DNA of 64,000 nucleotides from NCBI RefSeq assembly GCF_000425805.1, contig NZ_AUED01000018.1, positions 124,001 to 188,000 on the forward strand, given 5' to 3'. The position numbers and the translations under genes are program-made. Numbering within the stretch: the first letter of the stretch is position 1; every line of letters starts with the position of its first letter. The notes below the pieces were generated by a model. It saw nothing but the letters and a program-made list of their open reading frames with translations, was not told the DNA's origin and did not search any database. The DNA comes from Pseudomonas vranovensis DSM 16006 (GTDB taxonomy: Bacteria > Pseudomonadota > Gammaproteobacteria > Pseudomonadales > Pseudomonadaceae). Below are positions 9,121 through 17,052 of this stretch, one piece after another.

Positions 9121-10158
9121 TCAGCGTGAAGCCCAGGCATTGAAGCGTTGCTCCAGGTGCTCACCGTGGTCCGCCCAGAACAGCGCATCGACTGGAATCT
9201 GCTGGGCAAGGTTCTCGGGTGCGGTGGGCAGTTCGGCGATACGCGCCTTGTCGAGCAGCTCCATGGCCTGCAGGTTGGCAGCGCCGTAGTCGATGGCCTC
9301 GGCGAAGCTTTTCTGTTGCGTCGGTTCCAGCGAGAAGGCGATGAACTCGCGGGTTTTTTCCTGGCTGGAGGCGCCGCGCGGTATCGCCCATGAGTCGAAC
9401 TCGTAGAGCCCGCCCGACCAGACGATCTTCAGGTCATAGGTTTTGCGCTGCTCGGCCGAGAGGCGACCGTTGTAGACCGAACTCATGACCACGTCGCCGG
9501 CAGCAAGGTACTGCGGAGGCTGCGCACCCGCCTCCCACCACTGGATGTGCGGCTTGATCTGGTCCAGTTTGGCGAAGGCGCGGTCTTGCCCGGCCTCGGT
9601 CGCCAGCAATGTGTAGACCTCTGCCGGTGCAACACCATCGGCGATCAGGGCGAATTCCAGGGTCGACTTGGCCAGCTTGCGCAAGCCGCGCTTGCCCGGG
9701 AATCGTTCGACGTCCCAAAAGTCTTTCCAGCCGGTAGGTGTTTCTTTCAATTTGCTGGCGTTGTAGGCCAGTACGGTCGAGTACACCAGGAAGCCGATGC
9801 CGCAGGGCTGGATAGCGCCGGGGACGAAGTGTTCGGTGTCGAGGCCGATCTGGGCGGGGTCGAGTGTCTCGAACATGCCTTCGTCACAGCCACGGGCAAG
9901 CTCGGCGGATTCAACCTCCACTGCGTCCCACGAGACGCTGCGCGTATCGACCATGGCTTTGACCTTGGCCATTTCACCGTTGTATTCCCCAGAAATGATC
10001 GTGCTGCCGCTGGCCTGCTGCCAGGGTTTGTAGAAGGCCTTGACCTGAGCCTCTTTGTTGGCGCCCCCGAAGGAGACAATGGTGAGGTCGGCCGCCAGGC
10101 CATGACTGGCAGCCATGATCCCCGTTGCCAGCGCTGCGAATTTCAGAGTGTTGATCAT
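9121..10158 (-). CDS. PotD/PotF-type ABC transporter substrate-binding protein (orphan)
   Basis: This 345-residue periplasmic protein has a signal peptide (residues 1-22, ending SHGLA). It has the family 1 polyamine-type binding fold: LTIVSFGGANKEAQVKAF at the N-terminus, the WDAVEVESAELARGCDEGMFE lobe, and VVMSSVYNGRLS plus WAIPRGASSQEKTREFIAFSL in the C-terminal lobe. The family binds spermidine, putrescine and related amines. There is no permease or ATPase gene beside it, so it must use a system encoded elsewhere or act as a sensor. It has its own terminator and a 350-bp upstream region with a palindrome. Confidence 0.85.
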   Translation of the reverse strand: MINTLKFAALATGIMAASHGLAADLTIVSFGGANKEAQVKAFYKPWQQASGSTIISGEYNGEMAKVKAMVDTRSVSWDAVEVESAELARGCDEGMFETLDPAQIGLDTEHFVPGAIQPCGIGFLVYSTVLAYNASKLKETPTGWKDFWDVERFPGKRGLRKLAKSTLEFALIADGVAPAEVYTLLATEAGQDRAFAKLDQIKPHIQWWEAGAQPPQYLAAGDVVMSSVYNGRLSAEQRKTYDLKIVWSGGLYEFDSWAIPRGASSQEKTREFIAFSLEPTQQKSFAEAIDYGAANLQAMELLDKARIAELPTAPENLAQQIPVDALFWADHGEHLEQRFNAWASR

Positions 10159-10451
10159 TATTGTTATCTCCTACTGTTCAAGGGTGATGACACATCACTC
10201 AAGACACCGGGGCTAACGCGGCCTTCCCAGGCGAGAGACATCCGGGTCTCGGTACGTCCGGCGCCGAATGGAGTGCGTGTACCACCCGGCAACGAACAAT
10301 AGAGGTTTCCTATGGTCCATTTTCTTGCCGTGTAAAGTGGCATGGAACGAAAGGTAGAAAAATTCTACATTTTCTGATGTTTAGATCGGAACTGAATAAA
10401 CTGATGCGGCGGGCGGGTGTGGCGGTTCACTGCATGCCAACAAGCAGCACA
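10159..10451. promoter_or_regulatory. Upstream region of the PotD-like gene, with a palindrome at 10354-10368
   Basis: This gene-free stretch contains GTAGAAAAATTCTAC, a perfect 6-bp dyad with an AAA spacer, at 10354-10368. It lies about 200 bp upstream of the binding-protein start. It is an operator candidate with no known owner. The 3' end of the stretch leads into the terminator of the small-protein genes. No ORF with a ribosome site was seen. Confidence 0.45.
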
Positions 10452-10475
10452 ACAAAAAGCCCGCCGAAGCGGGCT
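10452..10475 (-). terminator. Intrinsic terminator after the two small-protein genes
   Basis: Read on the minus strand, AGCCCGC-TTCG-GCGGGCT is followed by TTTTGTTG. The tight UUCG loop and T tract make this a strong terminator, 37 bp past the stop of the 74-residue gene. Confidence 0.85.
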
Positions 10476-10511
10476 GATGCCGGGCGGAAAAAGGGGAAAA
10501 GCCCAGCACGT

Positions 10512-10736
10512 TCAGTGTAGGTTGCTTTTCACCGCAGGCGAATGCATCGCGTCGGTCGACGCTTTGATCTCGACCAGCGCGGCTTCGATGTTCTCCATGG
10601 CTTCGGCGATATGCAGCAGTGCAGGCCCCGGATAGCCTTCAGTGCTCGGGGATACGCCCCTCATGCTGGTGGCCAGGGCCAGTTGGGCATCTGCAAGTCG
10701 GGAGAGCAGCGATAGGGTGCGTTTGTCTGAAACCAT
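10512..10736 (-). CDS. Small helical protein of unknown function (74 aa)
   Basis: The ATG chosen is preceded by GGAGGA at proper spacing; a longer in-frame start upstream has no such site. The protein is predicted to be almost all helix (LSLLSRLADAQLALATSM, ALLHIAEAMENIEAALVEIKAS), with no signal peptide or cysteine. It lies 26 bp downstream of another small helical protein gene and shares its terminator, so the two form a two-gene transcript. Both share an AEA-E-E-type helix pattern and may be distant paralogues. I do not recognise the family. Confidence 0.7.
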   Translation of the reverse strand: MVSDKRTLSLLSRLADAQLALATSMRGVSPSTEGYPGPALLHIAEAMENIEAALVEIKASTDAMHSPAVKSNLH

Positions 10737-10762
10737 GGGCAGTCCTCCAGGCTTTCCAGGCC

Positions 10763-10972
10763 TCAATCATTCATCAATTTTGCAACGCCACGGGTGATGA
10801 ACTCCAGGTTGTCGTCCAGCTTGGCCAAGGCGTTGCGTATTTTGATCGAGCCATCGGCAGGGCCGTGTAGCTGTTCGATCCGGTTGGAGAGTTCCTCGAC
10901 CGCTTCGGCGATGGCGAGCTGATTCTCGTTGAGCTTGAAGATAATCGAAGGGATGAGGTTGTTGGTAGACAT
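10763..10972 (-). CDS. Small helical protein of unknown function (69 aa)
   Basis: The start MSTNNLIP is preceded by AGGAGGACC, an excellent ribosome site. The protein is helical (FKLNENQLAIAEAVEELSNRIEQLHG, then ALAKLDDNLEFITRGVAKL). It is acidic, has no cysteine and no signal peptide, and looks like a small coiled-coil or adaptor. It is upstream of the 74-residue gene and probably co-transcribed with it; a phosphatase gene lies 29 bp further upstream on the same strand and may be in the same transcript. The family is not one I can name. Confidence 0.7.
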   Translation of the reverse strand: MSTNNLIPSIIFKLNENQLAIAEAVEELSNRIEQLHGPADGSIKIRNALAKLDDNLEFITRGVAKLMND

Positions 10973-11001
10973 GGCCTGGTCCTCCTGAAGTAAGGGATAG
11001 C

Positions 11002-11664
11002 CTAGCAGGCAGCCAAACGCTCGCGTTGCCTTCCAAGCTGCCAGTCGCTGCCGTTTGTTGTCCTGTGGATCTGGTAACCCGAGCAATTGGCCACAGGGTT
11101 CGACAATTCATACGCCCGATAGTCGAGCATGCACCCCTGCGCAACAGATTCAGCCTTGCCCTCAAGCAACCAGGCAACGGCATTGATGAACTGTCCATGG
11201 GAAAACACGGCGACGTCGCGGGGGCAGCTTCCCAGTGCATCAAGAAAATCCCGGGCACGCTGGGTGAACTCCCTGAACGTTTCTGCGCCGGGGCCATCGC
11301 GGTAGACGGGGTCGGCTGTGCGCCAATACGCTTGCACCCAGGCACGGCGCTCCTGGGCCGTGGTGTTTGCGCAGCGGCTGGGCTCCAGGTAGGTGAACTC
11401 GTGAATCGGCCACACCTGGACTGCCGTCTCGGGAAACAGGCCCGCGGTGGCTTGCGCCGTGCAATGCGCCCTGATGAAGGGCGACGTCACGATCAGCCCG
11501 GGGGCCTTCAGGAATGTCTGGGCAACGCGCCGGGCTTGCTCCACGCCCTGTTCGGTCAAGGGAATGAGCGCAGGGTCGTCAGTGGCCGCTCCGATGTTGG
11601 CCGCGCTTTCGCCATGGCGAATGAGCCTGACGACCTGCTGCCGAGTGGTGTTCTCCGATGCCAA
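11002..11664 (-). CDS. Histidine phosphatase (phosphoglycerate mutase-like) family protein
   Basis: This protein carries the branch-1 histidine phosphatase signature LIRHGES near the N-terminus, with the phospho-accepting histidine in RHG. It also has TSPFIRAHCTAQA, and the second catalytic histidine in VAVFSHGQFINAV. The substrate cannot be told from sequence. The start is uncertain. I use a TTG just after the stop of the upstream GST gene, giving 220 residues. The frame stays open to an ATG at 11808, but that would add about 48 residues overlapping the GST gene. Confidence 0.75.
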   Translation of the reverse strand: MASENTTRQQVVRLIRHGESAANIGAATDDPALIPLTEQGVEQARRVAQTFLKAPGLIVTSPFIRAHCTAQATAGLFPETAVQVWPIHEFTYLEPSRCANTTAQERRAWVQAYWRTADPVYRDGPGAETFREFTQRARDFLDALGSCPRDVAVFSHGQFINAVAWLLEGKAESVAQGCMLDYRAYELSNPVANCSGYQIHRTTNGSDWQLGRQRERLAAC

Positions 11665-11668
11665 GGGG

Positions 11669-12508
11669 CTAGTCCAGGTCTGCTGCGTGATGCCGCTCTG
11701 GCACCTGGCTGGCTTCGTCTCCCCAGGTTCGGTTGACGCGCAAGCCACGGACAACCGCAGGTCGTTTGGCGATCTCCTGTGCCCAGCGTTGGACATGGGT
11801 GTATTCATGCACGCTCAAGAACTCGGCTGCCGAGTACACGTTGCCCAGCGCCAGTTGGCCATACCAGGCCCACACGGCAATATCGGCAATGGTGTAGCTG
11901 TCGCCGGCAAGGTAGGGGCTTTCGGCCAGGCGGCGGTCGAGCACGTCCAACTGGCGCTTGGCTTCCATGGTGAAGCGGTTGATCGGGTATTCGAATTTTT
12001 CCGGGGCGTAGGCATAGAAATGCCCGAAACCACCGCCCAGATAAGGAGCGGCGCCCATTTGCCAGAACAGCCAGTTCAGGGTTTCGGTGCGCCCGGCCAG
12101 GTCCTTGGGCAGGAAGCTGCCGAACTTCTCTGCCAGGTAAAGCAGGATCGAGCCGGACTCAAATACGCGGATGGGCGGGTTTTCACTGCGGTCCAGCAGG
12201 GCGGGGATCTTCGAGTTCGGGTTGACGGCAACAAAGCCGCTGGAAAACTGGTCGCCCTCGCCGATACGAATCAGCCAGGCATCGTAGTCGGCCGCGGTGT
12301 GCCCCAGTGCCAGCAGCTCTTCGAGCAGGATGGTGACCTTCACGCCATTGGGGGTCGCCATCGAATACAGCTGCAACGGATGCTTGCCCATCGGCAGGGC
12401 CTTGTCGTGGGTGGGGCCTGCGACGGGGCGGTTGATGTTGGCGAATTCGCCGCCATTGGGCGCCTCGTGTCGCCAGACCTTGGGGGGAGCATAGGGTGCC
12501 TTGCTCAT
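11669..12508 (-). CDS. yghU: YghU-type glutathione S-transferase
   Basis: This 279-residue protein belongs to the Nu-class GST family (YghU/YfcG), which reduces disulfide bonds and organic peroxides with glutathione and acts in the cytoplasm. Family features are the long N-terminal arm before the thioredoxin fold (NRPVAGPTHDKALPMGKHPLQLYSMATPNGVKV), the NPNSKIPAL loop and the ESGSILLYLAEKFG helix. The alpha-helical C-terminal domain follows (YTIADIAVWAWYGQL). The start follows CCAGGAGG, and upstream in-frame codons lack a site. It is first in a probable transcript with the phosphatase gene. Confidence 0.88.
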   Translation of the reverse strand: MSKAPYAPPKVWRHEAPNGGEFANINRPVAGPTHDKALPMGKHPLQLYSMATPNGVKVTILLEELLALGHTAADYDAWLIRIGEGDQFSSGFVAVNPNSKIPALLDRSENPPIRVFESGSILLYLAEKFGSFLPKDLAGRTETLNWLFWQMGAAPYLGGGFGHFYAYAPEKFEYPINRFTMEAKRQLDVLDRRLAESPYLAGDSYTIADIAVWAWYGQLALGNVYSAAEFLSVHEYTHVQRWAQEIAKRPAVVRGLRVNRTWGDEASQVPERHHAADLD

Positions 12509-12732
12509 GTGACGAACCTCCTGGTGGGCAATGCGAAGGGCAAAAGTGTGCGCTCGACAGCATACCTTCGGCAATGGCGACAGGGGCAAAATAGAGCGCG
12601 CGCGGTTTCTTTTCCGGGTTCGATGCAGGCCAAATGATGTCCAGCTAGAGTGTAGGAAAAAGGTGGGTACGGGCTTGGCCAACGTCAGCCACAACGCACG
12701 ATCATTGCCGTTACAGTTGGCGAGCCGATTCC

Positions 12733-14181
12733 ATGAATGCAGCGTCATCCTGGTTCAAGCACCTGCCGTTTCGAGCATTCACGCCCACTACAGCCCTGGG
12801 GCAGTTCAACCTGCTGCGCTGGTTCTCGGTGATCAGTTTTATCATCATTGGCGCCGTGGCTATTGGCCTGGGCTCACTGTCGACGCGCTTCTTGATGAAC
12901 GAAAGCCTGGAGCGCGATGCGTTGCTGTCGGCCCAGTTTATCCAGGCGGTGGCCGTCGGCGAAATTCGCCATCACGATCTGACCGGCATGCAGATGGGCG
13001 CCATCCTGGTGTCGCCGATGTATGCCATGTTGAACGAGCAAACCCTGAGTAACCGGGCACGGGCGCGCTCGGAGTTCCTCGATCACCTTGCCCACCTTCC
13101 CGATTCGCTGCTGGCCACCATTTACTCGCCCCGGCGGGTGGTGGTGTGGTCGACCAATCCTGCGTTGATAGGGCGCAAGATCATTGATGATCCGGCCCTT
13201 GAGGCGGCATTCACGACCCGGGGCCAGGTGTCGGCCAAATACAACGAGGTCCAGCAGCAACGGCTTGACCAGCAGTTCATGCAACCACCCCGGGCGTTCT
13301 TCATCGAAAACTACATTCCGCTCCACGATGAGCAAGGCAATGTGTTGGCCATGGTCGAGATCTATAAAGAGCCGGTGGACCTGATCGAGCGGGTCAACCG
13401 CGGCTTTCGTCTGATCTGGATGGCCACCGCGCTTGGCGGCCTGGCCATTTACGTAGGGTTGTTCTGGATTGTCTGGCGCGCTTCCAAACTGTTGGCCTCG
13501 CAGCAAGACCAACTGGTGGCCAACAAGACCTACGGCGGGCTGGTCGAGATGTCGACCGCCGTGGCACACAGTATGCGCAACCCACTGGCGAGCATCCGCA
13601 CCAGTGCCGAACTTGCCCAGGGTCTGCCAGGGCAGCCGGCGGGCAAGTACATCGACGACATCGTCAGCCAGGTCGACCGCATGTCGATCTGGGTACGGGA
13701 CCTGTTGCTGTGTCTGCGACCGCTGCGCGGCGAATCAGAGCAGGTCGAGCTGATCGATGCGGTGCGAGGCACATTGAAGGGTTTTGAACAGCAAATCGAG
13801 CGGTCGAGAATCCAGCCGAGCTTTGATCTTGTGCCCGTGCCCCTGGTAGTCAGCCACCCGTTGCTGCTGGCGCAGGTGCTGAACAGCATTATCGCCAATG
13901 CCATCGAGGCGATGCCCGAAGGCGGCCGCTTGCACATGGCGACCTCCCTGTCTGCCGACGGGCACACGGTTTATCTGTTCATCAACGACACCGGCAAAGG
14001 CATGACACGACAGCAGGAAATGGCGGCCTTCAAGTCGTTCTATACCACCAAGCAAGGCGGGCTGGGCATCGGCCTGATCATGGTCCGGCAGATCATGGAG
14101 CGGTTCGGCGGAGAGGTTCAGCTCGACAGCCGCGAACAGGAAGGCACCCGCGTGTGCCTGTGCTTCAACGTCAGCGCGTGA
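12733..14181 (+). CDS. Orphan sensor histidine kinase
   Basis: This 482-residue kinase has a membrane segment near residues 32-52 and a periplasmic domain of about 170 residues. A second membrane segment near 225-247 leads into a HisKA/HATPase_c core. The H-box is VAHSMRNPLASIRTSAELA with the phospho-histidine in AHSMRNPL. The N-box is NSIIANAIEAMPEGG and the G1 box is NDTGKGM, with GGLGIGLIMVRQIMERFGG after it. The sensor region resembles a single Cache-like domain (LIGRKIIDDPALEAA, ENYIPLHDEQGNVLAMVEIYKEP). No response regulator gene is adjacent on either side, so its partner is elsewhere. Confidence 0.88.
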   Translation: MNAASSWFKHLPFRAFTPTTALGQFNLLRWFSVISFIIIGAVAIGLGSLSTRFLMNESLERDALLSAQFIQAVAVGEIRHHDLTGMQMGAILVSPMYAMLNEQTLSNRARARSEFLDHLAHLPDSLLATIYSPRRVVVWSTNPALIGRKIIDDPALEAAFTTRGQVSAKYNEVQQQRLDQQFMQPPRAFFIENYIPLHDEQGNVLAMVEIYKEPVDLIERVNRGFRLIWMATALGGLAIYVGLFWIVWRASKLLASQQDQLVANKTYGGLVEMSTAVAHSMRNPLASIRTSAELAQGLPGQPAGKYIDDIVSQVDRMSIWVRDLLLCLRPLRGESEQVELIDAVRGTLKGFEQQIERSRIQPSFDLVPVPLVVSHPLLLAQVLNSIIANAIEAMPEGGRLHMATSLSADGHTVYLFINDTGKGMTRQQEMAAFKSFYTTKQGGLGIGLIMVRQIMERFGGEVQLDSREQEGTRVCLCFNVSA

Positions 14182-14193
14182 ACGCGGCGGGCC

Positions 14194-14868
14194 TTAGACG
14201 TGGCGTAGTTGCAGGGTGCTGAGGATGCACACCGAGGCGTCGTCGGAGGCGGTCGAGCTGGTGTAGTCGACCTGGTTGTAGACCCCGCCATGGAAGTTGA
14301 AGGTGCGCGCATTCCAGCTGCTGTCCATTTGCAGCACGCCGGTGCTGGCGCTCAGCCCATTGCACCGGGCCGTGAGGGTCAGGGCACCTTTTCCGGTCAG
14401 TTCCAGCGTCACCGTAAAAGCTGCCCCCAAAGGCACGTTGTTCAATAGCGTGATGCTGGCGGGCGCCGCCTGGTTGAAGCTTTGGCGAAAGCCGTAGCTG
14501 ATATTGCCCTTGTTCCAGAACACCTTGAGCGCGGGGCTGTCGTCGTTTTTGACGTGCAACTGCGAGATCACCACCTTTTGTGCGTGGTTGACCCGGGTCA
14601 GGGTCATGACCTGATGGTTGCGGTGCAGGTCGGCACTGTCGAGGGGCCAGTAGAGCGGTTCTTTCCATTCGCAGCGGGTACGGTGAGTGCTTTTGCTGGA
14701 GGCGCCTTTGGTGGGCGCAGTGAAGCGTACCGAACCGTCGGCGAGGGTGGCGAGTACTGCCGGGTAGCGTTCCAGGGCCTGGACGCCGGTGAGCTCCAGG
14801 GCGACGGGATCGGTGACGGATTTGGGAACGGGGAGGGTGATGGTGAGGGTGTTGATGTTTACGGACAT
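14194..14868 (-). CDS. Polysaccharide lyase family 7 (alginate lyase-like) protein with divergent motifs
   Basis: This 224-residue protein matches the beta-jelly-roll PL7 alginate lyase fold. The three PL7 signatures are all present in altered form. They are HRTRCEW (62-68) in place of the usual R-T/S-E-L/V-R, SQLH (102-105) in place of Q-I/V-H, and NFHGGVYNQ (191-199) in place of YFKAGVYNQ. The key His105 and Tyr197 survive, so activity is possible but the substrate may not be alginate. There is no signal peptide, which is odd for a lyase of an extracellular polymer. No alginate genes are nearby. Confidence 0.72.
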   Translation of the reverse strand: MSVNINTLTITLPVPKSVTDPVALELTGVQALERYPAVLATLADGSVRFTAPTKGASSKSTHRTRCEWKEPLYWPLDSADLHRNHQVMTLTRVNHAQKVVISQLHVKNDDSPALKVFWNKGNISYGFRQSFNQAAPASITLLNNVPLGAAFTVTLELTGKGALTLTARCNGLSASTGVLQMDSSWNARTFNFHGGVYNQVDYTSSTASDDASVCILSTLQLRHV

Positions 14869-14928
14869 GGTTTTTACTCCTGAATGCGCGACAGAATGCG
14901 TCGCGCTCAGGCATAAAACTAGCTTCAA

Positions 14929-14968
14929 GCTAAATATGCGTCAATGCATAAAGCTAAATTAATTTAGC
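14929..14968. promoter_or_regulatory. GCTAAA/TTTAGC boxes upstream of the PL7 gene
   Basis: GCTAAA occurs at 14929-14934 and 14953-14958 and TTTAGC at 14963-14968; the last two form the 16-bp perfect palindrome GCTAAATTAATTTAGC. It lies about 90 bp before the PL7 start. The same hexamers recur in the promoter of the S24-type repressor at 19126-19151. Confidence 0.5.
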
Positions 14969-14991
14969 CGTGATAGGTATCCGTACCACCA

Positions 14992-15091
14992 CGTAGCCGC
15001 TGCCGCCAGGCTGCGATCGACTGCGTAGCAGTCGCCATCTACCGTCTAGGACCGCTTTGCGGTCGATCGCGGCCTGGCGGCAGCGGCTACG
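14992..15091. repeat. REP pair (BIME) with perfect 20-bp inverted arms
   Basis: The arm CGTAGCCGCTGCCGCCAGGC at 14992-15011 is repeated exactly in inverted orientation at 15072-15091. Inner short dyads such as CGACTGCGTAGCAGTCG lie between them. This is the Pseudomonas GTAGCCGCTGCC-type REP doublet in its usual intergenic place. Confidence 0.85.
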
Positions 15092-15106
15092 AAAGCGGCA
15101 GGGTCT

Positions 15107-16459
15107 TCAAAGAAACCACCGATACTCCCGCGCACTGATGTCATGCAAAAAGGCCAGGTGGTCCTGGCGCTTGTTCTCGCAATACACCATCACGAACTCG
15201 CTGCCCAAGCCTTCATTGACCGCCGGATGCTGGCGCATGGCGCTGACGGCGGTGAGCATGTCCTTGGGGAAGTCGATGCCACTGGCGCGGTCTTCATTGA
15301 GCGGGGCAATCGGCTCACGGCCGGCGTCCAGCCCGTGCTCCATGCCACACAGGATGGCTGCCAGGACCAGGTACGGATTGGCGTCGGCGCCGGCCAGGCG
15401 ATGCTCGATACGCAGGTTGCGCGGGTCGGACTCGGGAATGCGGATGCACGCATCACGGTCTTCGTAACCCCAGCTGGCGCGGCTGGCAGCGTTGACCATG
15501 GCACCGTAGCGGCGCATGGCGTTGTGGTTGGCGGCGAAGATCGGCATGCAGTGCGGCAGCAGTTCCAGGCAGCCCGCCACGGCATGGCGCAAGGGTTGTT
15601 GGTCATTGGCGGCCAGCAGGTTGTTGCCATCCCGGTCGTACAGGCTGACATGCACGTGCATGCCGCTGCCCGGAGCCTGCAGGTAAGGTTTGCTCATGAA
15701 GCTTGCACGCATGCCGTGCTTGAGCGCCACGCCACGGGTGCTGCGGCAGAACAGGGCCGCCCAGTCGGCGGCACGAAGACCGTCGTCGCAATGACCGAAG
15801 TTGATCTCGAACTGGCCAGGGCCAAGCTCTGCGGTAATCACGTTGGCGTCCACGCCTTGCTCATTGGCTGCCTCGACCATCTCGCGCAGTACGTCGGAAT
15901 AGCGCGACAGGCGCTCGATATGCATGTTCGGTTGATCGTCGGCGTCATCGCTGAACGGGTCGCGAGGGAACTGCGGCAGGCCGTCCTTGAGGCTGCGGTC
16001 GAACAGGTAGAACTCGAGCTCGAACGCTACCACTGGGCGAATGCCGCGCTGCTCAAGGCGCTGCAGCACCCGGGCGAGTACTTCCCGGGGCTCGAACTCG
16101 ATGGGCGCGGGGGTGCCATCGGAACTGATCAGCATCTGCCCCAGGGGCTGGTTTTCCCAGCGCACCGGCTTGAGGGTGCCAGGGATCAGGCGGCGCGGCG
16201 CATCGGGGTCGCCGTCGTTGAAACAGTAGTCGCCAATCGGGAACAGCCCGCCCTGAACGCCCAGCAGCACGCAGTTCTGTGGCAGTTTCAGGGGGCTGCC
16301 GGCGGCGACTTTCTCGAGCATGTCGATGGGGTAGCGCTTGCCATAAAAATGCCCGGGAATGTCCAGGCTGATCAGGTCGACATAGCGCACCTCGGGGAAT
16401 CGGGCGCGAAATTCACGGACTTCAGTGAGCAGATCGGGAAAGCTTTTTGTTGTTGTCAT
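15107..16459 (-). CDS. puuA: Gamma-glutamylpolyamine synthetase (PuuA/SpuI-type glutamine synthetase)
   Basis: This 450-residue protein has the glutamine synthetase beta-grasp and catalytic domains. GS landmarks include VAFELEFYLFDR (metal glutamates), NFGHCDDGL, GSGMHVHVSLYDRDGNN and NPYLVLAAILCGMEHG. The PuuA group ligates glutamate to putrescine or other amines in the cytoplasm using ATP. The assignment to this group rather than GlnA rests on the N-terminus (VRYVDLISLDIPGHFYGKRYP) and on its neighbours puuR and puuB upstream on the same strand. The start at MTTTK avoids a long overlap with puuR. Confidence 0.88.
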   Translation of the reverse strand: MTTTKSFPDLLTEVREFRARFPEVRYVDLISLDIPGHFYGKRYPIDMLEKVAAGSPLKLPQNCVLLGVQGGLFPIGDYCFNDGDPDAPRRLIPGTLKPVRWENQPLGQMLISSDGTPAPIEFEPREVLARVLQRLEQRGIRPVVAFELEFYLFDRSLKDGLPQFPRDPFSDDADDQPNMHIERLSRYSDVLREMVEAANEQGVDANVITAELGPGQFEINFGHCDDGLRAADWAALFCRSTRGVALKHGMRASFMSKPYLQAPGSGMHVHVSLYDRDGNNLLAANDQQPLRHAVAGCLELLPHCMPIFAANHNAMRRYGAMVNAASRASWGYEDRDACIRIPESDPRNLRIEHRLAGADANPYLVLAAILCGMEHGLDAGREPIAPLNEDRASGIDFPKDMLTAVSAMRQHPAVNEGLGSEFVMVYCENKRQDHLAFLHDISAREYRWFL

Positions 16460-16482
16460 CGATTGCGATCCTGCAGCGTTGT

Positions 16483-17040
16483 TCAACGAAATACCCAGAG
16501 TACCCGGGTCGGTTGGTCGGTCAGGTTGGCGTAGCGGAACTGGCTGTGTGGCGGTAGCTGGAAGCTGTCGTTGGGGTTCAGGGTCACGGGTGCCTCGCTG
16601 TCGTCGAGCCACAGGCTCAATTGCCCTTCGAGGACGAAGCCGCCTTGCTCGGAGCTGTCGTCCAGGTGGCCCTCACCGCTGCTGGCACCCGGCGCCAGGT
16701 GGCTTTCGAGCATGGAGAAGCCGCCAGTGAGCTTGGGCGAGACCAGCACGTCGGTAATGCCGCCGGCGTAGTACAAGGTGCGGCGCTCACCGGGGCGGGT
16801 GACCCAGTCCAGCTCCCGAGGTTTGCTCAGGTTGTAGAAGTAGGTGGTGGGCACATCCAGGGTTTCGCTGATGGCAGTCAGGTCGGCCACGGTGGGGCGC
16901 GACAGGCCGCGTTCGACCTGGGACAGAAAGCCCACCGAGCGGTCGATACGCTGGGCCAGCTCGCCCAGGGTCAGGTTGCGGTGCTTGCGCAGGTCACGGA
17001 TCAGGATCGCCAGGCCTTCGATTTCATCCTGCATGTCCAT
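16483..17040 (-). CDS. puuR: PuuR-like XRE/cupin transcriptional regulator
   Basis: This 185-residue regulator has an N-terminal XRE helix-turn-helix (residues about 8-62, LTLGELAQRIDRSVGFLSQVERG). A C-terminal cupin barrel (about 110-183) includes GEGHLDDSSEQGGFVLEGQLSLWL. PuuR of E. coli represses the putrescine utilisation genes and is released by putrescine; the same role is inferred here. It lies between puuB (12 bp upstream) and puuA (23 bp downstream), so it is co-transcribed with the genes it would control. The likely operator is the dyad at 18353-18402. Confidence 0.86.
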   Translation of the reverse strand: MDMQDEIEGLAILIRDLRKHRNLTLGELAQRIDRSVGFLSQVERGLSRPTVADLTAISETLDVPTTYFYNLSKPRELDWVTRPGERRTLYYAGGITDVLVSPKLTGGFSMLESHLAPGASSGEGHLDDSSEQGGFVLEGQLSLWLDDSEAPVTLNPNDSFQLPPHSQFRYANLTDQPTRVLWVFR

Positions 17041-17052
17041 GGTGCTGTCCTC

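Noticed and set aside
11665..11808. Upstream ATG for the histidine phosphatase gene
   Set aside because: It would overlap the GST gene by about 140 bp and add a tail with no family similarity; the TTG after the GST stop gives the normal length.
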